Shown here piece by piece: positions 1-5,562 of a stretch of DNA of 8,471 nt. This DNA is from Negativicutes bacterium (lineage in GTDB: Bacteria > Bacillota_C > Negativicutes > Acidaminococcales > Acidaminococcaceae). Both the position numbers and the translations under genes were made by a program. The DNA lies in contig RZYP01000078.1 of NCBI GenBank assembly GCA_009930275.1, positions 1 to 8,471 on the forward strand, given 5' to 3'. The notes beneath the pieces were generated by a model. It saw only the letters and a program-made list of their open reading frames with translations, searched no databases and was not told the origin of the DNA. Every line of letters begins with the position of its first letter. Position 1 is the stretch's first letter.

Positions 1-382
1 TTAAATGCGGCTGTCCGGTCAAAAGGCCGAAATGGTCAAAGATAATTGCCAAAATAATTTGGCTGGCAACAATTATACTGAACATATTACCAAAACCAAT
101 TTTAGGAGCAACAAAAACAGTGGTGAAAATGTAGAAAGCTCCCAACAACCCGCCTGTCCACATCCAAAAACTTGTCTGTGACAATGCGCTGAAATTCGGT
201 ATTGTTTGTAGCCCATAATAAGCGCTGACCACATAAATTACTCCCAAGCCTGCAGTGCCAATCAAGAAACTAATGAAGGCGGTCAAGATAGGACTGTCGA
301 GATAGGACAAGAGTTTGCCATTAATCGCAACCTGAGATGAAAGTGTAGTGCCGGCAATGATAGCCAATAAATAATAAAGCAT
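1..382 (-). CDS. YdcZ/DUF606-type DMT-superfamily membrane transporter (partial, C-terminus off the left edge)
   Basis: Reading from an ATG at 382, 127 codons stay open to the window edge with no stop, so the C-terminus is missing. The protein is very hydrophobic, with predicted membrane segments at about residues 2-19, 33-53, 72-92 and 98-116. Features typical of the DMT_YdcZ (DUF606) family are an N-terminal stretch like AGTTLSSQVAINGKL, the GGLLGAFYI segment (77-85) and VAPKIGFGNMF (91-101). Family members are about 140-150 residues with five membrane segments, so roughly the last 20 residues are lacking. They are half-size transporters thought to work as dimers in the cytoplasmic membrane; substrates are mostly unknown. 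A ribosome binding site (AGGGAGA) lies about 5 nt before the ATG. The gene starts 35 nt after the flavin-reductase-fold gene and is probably co-transcribed with it. The family call is from recalled motifs; no substrate is proposed. Confidence 0.8.
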   Translation of the reverse strand, partial: MLYYLLAIIAGTTLSSQVAINGKLLSYLDSPILTAFISFLIGTAGLGVIYVVSAYYGLQTIPNFSALSQTSFWMWTGGLLGAFYIFTTVFVAPKIGFGNMFSIIVASQIILAIIFDHFGLLTGQPHL

Positions 383-417
383 GTATTTCTCCCTATATTC
401 AAATTAAACTTAGGTGA

Positions 418-918
418 CTATTCCTCGTATGCTGCGACAATTTCTCCGTAATACAAGGTGTGGTAATCGCCATTGGCATACCATGCCTTATCGTTATTCG
501 CTTCTAACAAGTTTTGTTCCATTGTTTGCTTATACACGATTTTACATTCAAAATGCAAGCCGCAGCCTTTGATAACCGGTACGCCAACAACTTTGCCAGG
601 CAATAAGGTCAAACCGGCAGCACTAATTTTATCCATGTCCCGGCCGGACTTGGTGCCACATAGACCCAAAGCTTTTTTCATATCATTAACAGGGATGCTT
701 ACCGTGAATTCGGTACCTTTTTCAATCAGTTCGTGAGTGTAACGGGACTGTCTGACCATCACCATGAAGCAAGGTTTTTGCCATACTGTACCGATGCTGC
801 CCCAGCCGATTGTCATCGTATTTACTTTACCGTCAGCTGCCGTAGTCAAAAAGGCTCCTTTTGGTAAAATTGCCAATGCTTGTGCTAAATATTGTTCAGA
901 TATCAATTCTTGTGCCAT
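418..918 (-). CDS. Flavin reductase-like domain protein (FMN-binding split barrel), 166 aa
   Basis: This single-domain protein resembles the flavin reductase-like family (FMN-binding split barrel). The N-terminal LPKGAFLTT (about 18-26), the GWGSIGTVWQKPCF block (39-52) and the RQSRYTHE block (about 56-63) match the region that contacts FMN. The rest is a compact barrel with no rubredoxin or iron-sulfur extension. Family members usually reduce FMN or FAD with NAD(P)H, or use bound flavin to reduce another partner; the true substrate is not evident. The ATG at 918 has an AGGAGG site at 927-932, 8 nt away. The gene follows nrdJ after 79 nt, has its own candidate extended -10 promoter, and is followed at 35 nt by the YdcZ-type transporter. 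That suggests a two-gene unit with some possible read-through from nrdJ. The family call is firm; the specific role is unknown. Confidence 0.85.
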   Translation of the reverse strand: MAQELISEQYLAQALAILPKGAFLTTAADGKVNTMTIGWGSIGTVWQKPCFMVMVRQSRYTHELIEKGTEFTVSIPVNDMKKALGLCGTKSGRDMDKISAAGLTLLPGKVVGVPVIKGCGLHFECKIVYKQTMEQNLLEANNDKAWYANGDYHTLYYGEIVAAYEE

Positions 919-948
919 AATCCTAGCCTCCTAATATGCAATACAAAA

Positions 949-957
949 ATTATAGCA
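949..957 (-). promoter_or_regulatory. Extended -10 promoter for the flavin-reductase-fold gene
   Basis: On the minus strand the nine bases read TGCTATAAT, a perfect extended -10 (TGn plus TATAAT). No good -35 hexamer lies 17 bp upstream, which extended -10 promoters tolerate. The predicted start near 942 would leave about 10 nt before the AGGAGG site of the downstream gene, which is workable. The gap 919-997 shows no obvious terminator for nrdJ, so partial read-through is also possible. Confidence 0.5.
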
Positions 958-997
958 CAGACCTGTTATTAATTATATTTTTGTCTTACAAATTATT

Positions 998-3346
998 TTA
1001 GTCGCACCTGGTCCAGAGACAATTGCTGCAGGTAAAGCAGCGTCCTTCCGGTCTTAACGTTTTTTGTCCGCATTGTGGGCACGCCAGAAGGCCGTTGTCT
1101 TCTTCGTTTTCTTCAGTCAAATTTACCGCTGCCCGTTTAACAGTCGCATTCTTTTTCTTGACTTTAGCTAAAGAATTACCTTCGAGCTTGTAAACAGCCT
1201 CAATTGCTTCGGCAATCGCCGTGCCGCAGGAATTAGAAACACTGGTGTCGCCCTTGGCCTTCAAAGTGGCGCAGGCCGAACAATGGCTGGCTTTCATTTC
1301 CGCTACTATCTCCTTTACGCCGATACCGCTTCTGAGACACAGCGAAGCAAGACGCGTAATAGTCGCGATATTCGAAGAACAACCTTGCGAAGCACTGGTG
1401 AAAACTTCGACAAGATGGCCGGTGTCATTTGTATAAACATGGTTATACAGATTCTTGACGCAGGCCGTATGTTTAACTACCTTCGCACCGCTGACATCGC
1501 CCAAATCGGTCGACTTAATCGGGACAATGCTGTCAAAATGAACTCTGTCTGCGCCATTGCTTGCCGGTGTCGCTTTTGCTTTTTCCGGTTCGCTGATTAA
1601 AATTGCCGCCCGCTGGCAGCCGCTTCTGAAAACAGTGATACCTTTGCAGCCTTTAGCCCAGGCAGTGTAGAAAACATTGAAAACATCTTCGACTGTTGCT
1701 TCTTGTTTCAAATTAACCGTCGATGATATAGCATTATCAACATATTTCTGCATCGCAGCCTGCAATTCAATACGCTCGAGCGGGTCTATATCATGTGTAG
1801 CGACAACGTATGGGAACTGTTCCCTGATTTGTTCATTGGTTATTTTTTCAAGCTCTATGCCGTTGTGCCTGAGCAAATCTGCCACAGATTTGGCAACTAC
1901 TTTGAAATACTTCTGCTCTTTTTGGAGAGCATGGGTCGTGCGTTCATAACTAAGCTGGAACAAAGGTTCGATACCGCCGGAAAGTCCTGACATCGTAGCA
2001 ATGCTGCCGGTCGGTGCTATCGAAAGCAATGACCCGTTCCTCAGCCCATATTTTTCGATATCAGCCAATAGTTCCGGATACATTTGAATGATTGGTGATT
2101 TCTTAATATATTCAAAGTTGAATTTTTTGAAGGCACCTTTTTCTTTGGCCATCTGATTGGAAGTTTTTAAAGCGTTATACATGATCCTGTTCATCAGTTC
2201 ATCGACAAGCGCAATGGATTCCGCTGAACCATACCGCAAGCCAAGAGCTATGAAGGCATCTGCCAGCCCAAAAACGCCTAAGCCTACTGCTCGCCAGTCT
2301 TCAATGCATTTTTTATTTTCCGGCAGCGGCTGCATATCATAACCATAGTCCAGAATTTCATCCAGGGCCCTGATGCCGGTATGCACCGCTTTGGCAAGAT
2401 AGTCAAAGTCAATAGCCGCTTCCTTAGTAAAAGGATTTTTTACAGCATTATAGATATTGATACTGCCGAGGTTGCAGGCGTTGTAGGCGTTACCGAGGTA
2501 TTCCGCGCACGGATTGCTGATCTCGATGTAATATTCGTCGGCCGGATACCCTGACAAGAGATTGTGAGAACGAATACGATCCATGAACAGGCACCCAGGC
2601 TCTGCCCAATCATAGTTGGCACGGGCGAACTTCATAAAAAAGTCGCGGGCATTAATGACTTTGCTGATTTTTTCGCCAGTCGTCTCAACATCGAACCTCA
2701 GCGTATATTCTTTATTATCCCGCACCGCTTCCATAAATTCGTTATTAAACAAAATCGATATGTTAGCGCTTTGGATTTTCGTATTATTCTTTTTTACTTC
2801 CAGGAAATATTCAATGTCAGGATGACTGCAGTCCAAGCCAATCAATAGCGCTGCACGCCTGTTATTAGCACCGATGACATTGCCGGCGGCATCATAGATT
2901 TCCATAAAGCTGACCGCACCCGTAGAGGTTTTCGCCGCATTATAGACACGAGCACCCTTTGGACGCAGCTTAGACAAAGAAACACCACAGCCTCCGCCAT
3001 AACTGAATATCCTTGCCATCTTCTTCGCAATTTCAAAGATGGACTCGATGTTATCATCCGGGCTTGGCAAAATATAGCAATTCGACATGCTGGCTTTGAA
3101 TTTACCCTTGGCACCTGCGCCATAAAGCGACCTGCCCGCGGGGAAAAAATCAGCGCGATAAAGTGCTGCCTTCATTATCTTGCGCAGCTCAGCATTGCTG
3201 AAGATGCCGGAAACGCGCTTGGCAAAAGCCTCAAAATCTTCACCATCATGAAAATATTTCTTAGTGGTTATTTCATGACCTGCCAGCGTTTCATACCACC
3301 TGCCGCCAATATTCGTGTTTGATTTGTAATCAGTTAATGCGTCCAA
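998..3346 (-). CDS. nrdJ: Adenosylcobalamin-dependent (class II) ribonucleotide reductase, NrdJ type, 782 aa
   Basis: It reduces ribonucleotides to deoxyribonucleotides in the cytosol, using coenzyme B12 to make the active-site thiyl radical. Visible motifs are SNC with Cys90 (redox Cys), GGGCGVSLSKLRPKGA (117-132), NPCAE with Asn278, Cys280 (radical Cys) and Glu282, CNLGSIN with Cys291 (redox partner), APTGS (444-448) and KGCKGITVFRSGCQ (565-578). The 11-residue gap between Cys280 and Cys291 equals that between Cys322 and Cys333 of Thermotoga NrdJ. A TSCPD-type cysteine-rich domain spans about 625-720. The tail holds six cysteines (756, 759, 770, 773, 776, 781) arranged as a zinc ribbon that may also relay thiols. 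I see no N-terminal ATP-cone. The start is TTG at 3346: an AGGGGGC site lies 6 nt upstream and the next in-frame ATG is near residue 58. Length is normal for the family. NrdR control is predicted from the upstream operator. Confidence 0.96.
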   Translation of the reverse strand: MDALTDYKSNTNIGGRWYETLAGHEITTKKYFHDGEDFEAFAKRVSGIFSNAELRKIMKAALYRADFFPAGRSLYGAGAKGKFKASMSNCYILPSPDDNIESIFEIAKKMARIFSYGGGCGVSLSKLRPKGARVYNAAKTSTGAVSFMEIYDAAGNVIGANNRRAALLIGLDCSHPDIEYFLEVKKNNTKIQSANISILFNNEFMEAVRDNKEYTLRFDVETTGEKISKVINARDFFMKFARANYDWAEPGCLFMDRIRSHNLLSGYPADEYYIEISNPCAEYLGNAYNACNLGSINIYNAVKNPFTKEAAIDFDYLAKAVHTGIRALDEILDYGYDMQPLPENKKCIEDWRAVGLGVFGLADAFIALGLRYGSAESIALVDELMNRIMYNALKTSNQMAKEKGAFKKFNFEYIKKSPIIQMYPELLADIEKYGLRNGSLLSIAPTGSIATMSGLSGGIEPLFQLSYERTTHALQKEQKYFKVVAKSVADLLRHNGIELEKITNEQIREQFPYVVATHDIDPLERIELQAAMQKYVDNAISSTVNLKQEATVEDVFNVFYTAWAKGCKGITVFRSGCQRAAILISEPEKAKATPASNGADRVHFDSIVPIKSTDLGDVSGAKVVKHTACVKNLYNHVYTNDTGHLVEVFTSASQGCSSNIATITRLASLCLRSGIGVKEIVAEMKASHCSACATLKAKGDTSVSNSCGTAIAEAIEAVYKLEGNSLAKVKKKNATVKRAAVNLTEENEEDNGLLACPQCGQKTLRPEGRCFTCSNCLWTRCD

Positions 3347-3388
3347 AGTTATGCCCCCTAGTACAAATAATAATTATCCGTTAGAAGG

Positions 3389-3417
3389 ATTTTAACATAT
3401 ATGGTATGCATTGTAAA
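3389..3417 (-). promoter_or_regulatory. nrdJ promoter (TTTACA - 17 bp - TAAAAT, extended -10)
   Basis: On the minus strand the -35 TTTACA occupies 3412-3417 and the -10 TAAAAT occupies 3389-3394, with a 17-bp spacer that ends in TGT, giving an extended -10. Transcription should begin near 3382, leaving a 5' leader of about 36 nt with the AGGGGGC ribosome binding site. The leader is too short to hold a cobalamin riboswitch. Confidence 0.7.
3392..3407. promoter_or_regulatory. Probable NrdR box 2 (degenerate) over the nrdJ -10 and spacer
   Basis: This stretch matches about 10 of the 16 NrdR consensus positions and keeps the ATATAT core. Its centre is 33 bp from that of box 1, a 17-nt linker between the 16-mers. 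That is close to the roughly 31-32 bp (about three helical turns) known for paired NrdR boxes. It covers the -10 side of the nrdJ promoter, as a repressor site should. The match is weaker than box 1, and much of it is A/T that could arise by chance. Confidence 0.45.
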
Positions 3418-3419
3418 GT

Positions 3420-3611
3420 TTAGACCACTATATATAGTGGTCCTGTTTGACAATTCGCTTCCTTTATATAAGCGTTTGCAAGAAAGATATGAATATCCAA
3501 ATAAATATTATTTGCAGTTGACTCCAATTTCTTAATCTGCTGTAACTTTCGCCTTAAAATTGCTATTTCCTGCATTGTCAATTTTTTGTCTTTGACAGTG
3601 AGGTGTGCCAA
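3420..3611 (-). CDS. Doubtful small hypothetical ORF between leuD and nrdJ (63 aa, or 51 aa from an internal ATG)
   Basis: An open frame starts with TTG at 3611, 2 nt after the leuD stop, or with ATG at 3575. The product is a lysine/leucine-rich helix (IAILRRKLQQIKKLE) followed by a hydrophobic stretch near YLDIHIFLANAY. I do not recognise a family. Neither start has a visible ribosome binding site, and the last codons run through the NrdR palindrome, where the DNA is explained by operator function. It lies where the nrdJ upstream region is expected, so it may not be a gene. A leuD-coupled small protein is the alternative. Confidence 0.2.
   Translation of the reverse strand: MAHLTVKDKKLTMQEIAILRRKLQQIKKLESTANNIYLDIHIFLANAYIKEANCQTGPLYIVV
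3423..3442. promoter_or_regulatory. NrdR box 1, a perfect 20-bp palindrome upstream of nrdJ
   Basis: GACCACTATATATAGTGGTC is identical to its own reverse complement. Its inner 16 bases (3425-3440) match the recalled NrdR consensus acaCwAtATaTwGtgt at 14 positions, including the core CTATATATAG. It sits 5 bp upstream of the nrdJ -35. NrdR is the ATP/dATP-sensing repressor of ribonucleotide reductase genes, so this is very probably its operator. It is not followed by a T-run on either strand, so it is not a terminator. The nrdR gene is not in the window. Confidence 0.8.
3553..3581 (-). promoter_or_regulatory. Possible second, distal promoter towards nrdJ (TTGACA - 17 bp - TTTAAG)
   Basis: On the minus strand a perfect -35 TTGACA (3576-3581) is followed after exactly 17 bp by TTTAAG (3553-3558), a 4 of 6 match to the -10 consensus. 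It would give an nrdJ leader of about 200 nt that runs through the NrdR palindrome. The TTGACA also forms one arm of a 6-bp inverted repeat with 3592-3597. Only moderately supported because the -10 is weak. Confidence 0.3.
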
Positions 3612-3613
3612 TT

Positions 3614-4117
3614 CTATTTACTGCTATGTTCTTTTTGCCAGTGTTCAAGATAAGGAATTAAGCCGCCGAGGATTATGAGCTTGGCGATATGCGGCGGTAT
3701 CGGCTGCGCAGTATACTGCTCGCCTCTGGTTTTATTTACAATAATCCCTTTTTCATAGTCGATAGCGATTACATCATCTTTGTGAATTTTATCTGTTTGG
3801 GCACATTCAATCGTCAAAATGCCTACGTTGATGCAATTGCGGTAAAAAATCCGGGCATAGGACTTCGCAACGATAGTCTTCACACCCAGTTCCTTCAAGA
3901 CAAGAGGAGCAGTCTCTCTGCTGGACCCTGAACCCAGATTTTTTCCCGCCACAAAAATATCGCCGGGCTTATATTCCGTGCCAAAAGTTTCGTCAATCGG
4001 ACTCATCGTATATTTTGCCGCTTCCGCCAAGCTGCGCTCCATATAAATAGCCGGTGAAATGATATCGGTGTTAATATTATCTCCGTATTTCCATACTTTT
4101 CCTTCTATTATACTCAT
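3614..4117 (-). CDS. leuD: 3-isopropylmalate dehydratase-type small subunit (LeuD-like), 167 aa
   Basis: This is the swivelling small subunit of an aconitase-family hydro-lyase. With LeuC it would isomerise 2- to 3-isopropylmalate in leucine synthesis, or act on a related hydroxy-acid. Family marks are GDNINTD (12-18), GSGSSRE (62-68) and ARIFYRNCINVG (88-99); the Arg of SSRE contacts substrate in relatives. Three sites depart from common LeuD: GSGSSRET replaces GCGSSREH, ISP replaces IIP at 20-22, and the specificity loop reads YMER (25-28). The ATG at 4117 is chosen over one 24 nt upstream because AGGAGG (4124-4129) lies 6 nt before it and the extra N-terminus would overlap leuC. It starts 10 nt after leuC ends, so translation is probably coupled. 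Length fits the short LeuD class (about 160-170 aa). The family is certain; the substrate is less so, since leuA and leuB are not in view. Confidence 0.82.
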   Translation of the reverse strand: MSIIEGKVWKYGDNINTDIISPAIYMERSLAEAAKYTMSPIDETFGTEYKPGDIFVAGKNLGSGSSRETAPLVLKELGVKTIVAKSYARIFYRNCINVGILTIECAQTDKIHKDDVIAIDYEKGIIVNKTRGEQYTAQPIPPHIAKLIILGGLIPYLEHWQKEHSSK

Positions 4118-4123
4118 GTGGCA

Positions 4124-4129
4124 CCTCCT
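4124..4129 (-). promoter_or_regulatory. leuD ribosome binding site overlapping the leuC stop codon
   Basis: AGGAGG on the minus strand shares two bases with the TAG stop of leuC (4128-4130) and lies 6 nt before the leuD ATG at 4117. This arrangement settles the leuD start and suggests that ribosomes finishing leuC re-initiate on leuD, giving matched subunit amounts. Confidence 0.7.
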
Positions 4130-5387
4130 ATAAAAATTCACGCGGATCGGTTATCTGGCCGGTAATGGCAGACGCCGCAGCTGCTGCAGGCGAACCTAAA
4201 TATACGAAAGATTTTTTGCTGCCCATACGCCCGATAAAATTACGGTTGGTGGAAGAGATGCATACTTCGCCCTCACCGATAGTCCCTGAATGCAGGCCAA
4301 GGCAGGCTCCACAGGTTGCCGGCAGAATAATCGCTCCTGCAGCTGCTAAATCACCGATGATTCCTTCCCGCAGGCAGCGTTCATACACAGAGCTGGAAGC
4401 CGGCGAAACCAAAAGTCTGACACCGCTTGCCACTTTGTGCCCTTGCAAAATCTGCGCGGCCATCTTCAAGTCGGTATAACGTCCGCCGGTGCAGGAACCA
4501 ACATAGGCCTGGTCAATTTTGGATTTTACGTCGGTTACATCGAACACATTATCTACTTCGTGCGGGCAGGCAATCTGCGGCACCAGTGTTGAAGCATCAA
4601 ATTGTAAAACAGAAGAATACTTGGCGTCCGGGTCACTGCTGATGCGAGTGAACTCTTTTGCCACACCAATGCTGCGGAGATACGAGGCCGTTTCCTCGTC
4701 GTATTCCATCAGTCCAGCTTTCGCCCCCATCTCTACCGCCATATTAGCTATACAAATTCGTTCATCCATTGGCAACGCACTTATACCGGAACCTACATAT
4801 TCCACCGTTTGGTAAGTTGCTCCGGCGTGGCCGATTTGCTTAATTGTACGCAAGGAAATATCTTTAGCCATGACGCCGGCATTGAGCTTGCCGCTCCACT
4901 CCACACGAATCGTCTCCGGCACTTTTAACCAAATTTCTCCCATCATCAGAACGCCGAGCATCTCAGTAGAACCAATGCCCGTAGCAAAAGAACCGACAGC
5001 ACCATACGAGCAGGAATGCGAATCAGTCCCGACAATGACTTCTCCCGGCAAAGCATGTCCTTTTTCAATCATGATCTGATGGCAGGGACCAATATATTCA
5101 TAATAATTGGCAATTCCTTTTTCTTTGGCCCACTCACGTGTAAACTTCACTATGTCAGCCTGCGCTGCATTGGCTGGTGGCGTATAATGGTCCGAAATAA
5201 TGACCACTTTGTTTGCATCCCAGATTTTTGCCCCCATGCGCTCCATCTGTTCAGCAATCTCGACGCGCGGCCCCAAAAGATCATCCATCATCGCCTTGTC
5301 GACTTTAGCCATAACAATCTGACCAGCTTCCACTTGCGTTAAACCGGCGGCACGTGCCAGAATCTTTTCGCTCATCGTCATACCCAT
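4128..5387 (-). CDS. leuC: 3-isopropylmalate dehydratase-type large subunit (LeuC/HacA family), 419 aa
   Basis: This is the catalytic [4Fe-4S] subunit of an aconitase-family dehydratase. The three cluster cysteines are visible: Cys299 in GSCTGGRYTDL, and Cys359 and Cys362 in PATCGACLG. Other family blocks are SDHYTPP (65-71), GPCHQIMIEKG (100-110) and GTDSHSCSYGAVGSFATGIG (120-139). At 419 residues it is the compact bacterial/archaeal LeuC/HacA type, not the longer E. coli type (about 466). The usual GSCTNGR reads GSCTGGR here, so Asn is replaced by Gly beside a cluster ligand. The ATG at 5387 gives the N-terminus MGMTMSEKILA, common in this subfamily; AAAGGAGG (5399-5406) lies 11 nt upstream, and two later ATGs in MGMTM are less well spaced. 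It is probably transcribed from the 5388-5562 region, divergently from dinB. Isopropylmalate is the default substrate; homoaconitate, methylmalate or dimethylmalate are possible. Confidence 0.85.
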   Translation of the reverse strand: MGMTMSEKILARAAGLTQVEAGQIVMAKVDKAMMDDLLGPRVEIAEQMERMGAKIWDANKVVIISDHYTPPANAAQADIVKFTREWAKEKGIANYYEYIGPCHQIMIEKGHALPGEVIVGTDSHSCSYGAVGSFATGIGSTEMLGVLMMGEIWLKVPETIRVEWSGKLNAGVMAKDISLRTIKQIGHAGATYQTVEYVGSGISALPMDERICIANMAVEMGAKAGLMEYDEETASYLRSIGVAKEFTRISSDPDAKYSSVLQFDASTLVPQIACPHEVDNVFDVTDVKSKIDQAYVGSCTGGRYTDLKMAAQILQGHKVASGVRLLVSPASSSVYERCLREGIIGDLAAAGAIILPATCGACLGLHSGTIGEGEVCISSTNRNFIGRMGSKKSFVYLGSPAAAAASAITGQITDPREFL

Positions 5388-5455
5388 ATGCTGTCGTTCC
5401 TCCTTTATAACGTTTTAGATTACAGATAATAATGCCTACTTCGCCGCCGCCTGTT

Positions 5456-5475
5456 ACTTTCCTGCCTAGGAAAGT
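5456..5475. repeat. Inverted repeat (8-bp arms, 4-nt loop) in the leuC-dinB divergent region
   Basis: ACTTTCCT (5456-5463) and AGGAAAGT (5468-5475) are perfect complements around a 4-nt loop (GCCT on the plus strand). It is 69 nt upstream of the leuC start and 24 nt upstream of the dinB -35. No T-run follows directly on the minus strand, so it is not a terminator for anything known here. It could be an operator for leuCD or a leader hairpin in the leuC mRNA. I found no convincing -35/-10 pair for leuC in this region. Confidence 0.55.
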
Positions 5476-5498
5476 TCTTAATTATTTCTTCTAATTTC

Positions 5499-5527
5499 TT
5501 GCCTAAAACCTAAACCTACGCTATACT
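5499..5527 (+). promoter_or_regulatory. dinB promoter (TTGCCT - 17 bp - TATACT)
   Basis: The -35 TTGCCT (5499-5504) and -10 TATACT (5522-5527) are separated by exactly 17 bp. The predicted start is near 5534, giving a leader of about 29 nt with the GGTGG ribosome binding site before the ATG at 5563. The LexA box begins at this predicted start point. Confidence 0.7.
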
Positions 5528-5532
5528 AATAA

Positions 5533-5546
5533 CGAACATATGTTTG
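5533..5546. promoter_or_regulatory. LexA/DinR SOS box (Cheo box) controlling dinB
   Basis: CGAACATATGTTTG fits the Gram-positive LexA consensus CGAACRNRYGTTYG at every position. It lies 5 bp after the -10 and over the predicted start site, where LexA would block transcription until DNA damage triggers its self-cleavage. Placement directly ahead of a Y-family polymerase gene is the expected SOS arrangement. lexA and recA are not in the window. Confidence 0.88.
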
Positions 5547-5562
5547 TATTGGTGGTAATAGA

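Noticed and set aside
3423..3442. The nrdJ-upstream palindrome considered as a terminator for leuCD.
   Set aside because: The centre is A/T only, there is no T-run on either side, and it matches an NrdR box beside a good promoter.
3573..3600. Imperfect 9-bp inverted repeat just after leuD, considered as a leuCD terminator.
   Set aside because: The stem is A/T-rich with a mismatch on the transcribed strand and lacks a following U-run.
3347..3613. Cobalamin riboswitch ahead of the B12-dependent nrdJ.
   Set aside because: The leader from the predicted promoter is only about 36 nt, and no conserved B12-box-like motif is seen in the longer upstream region.
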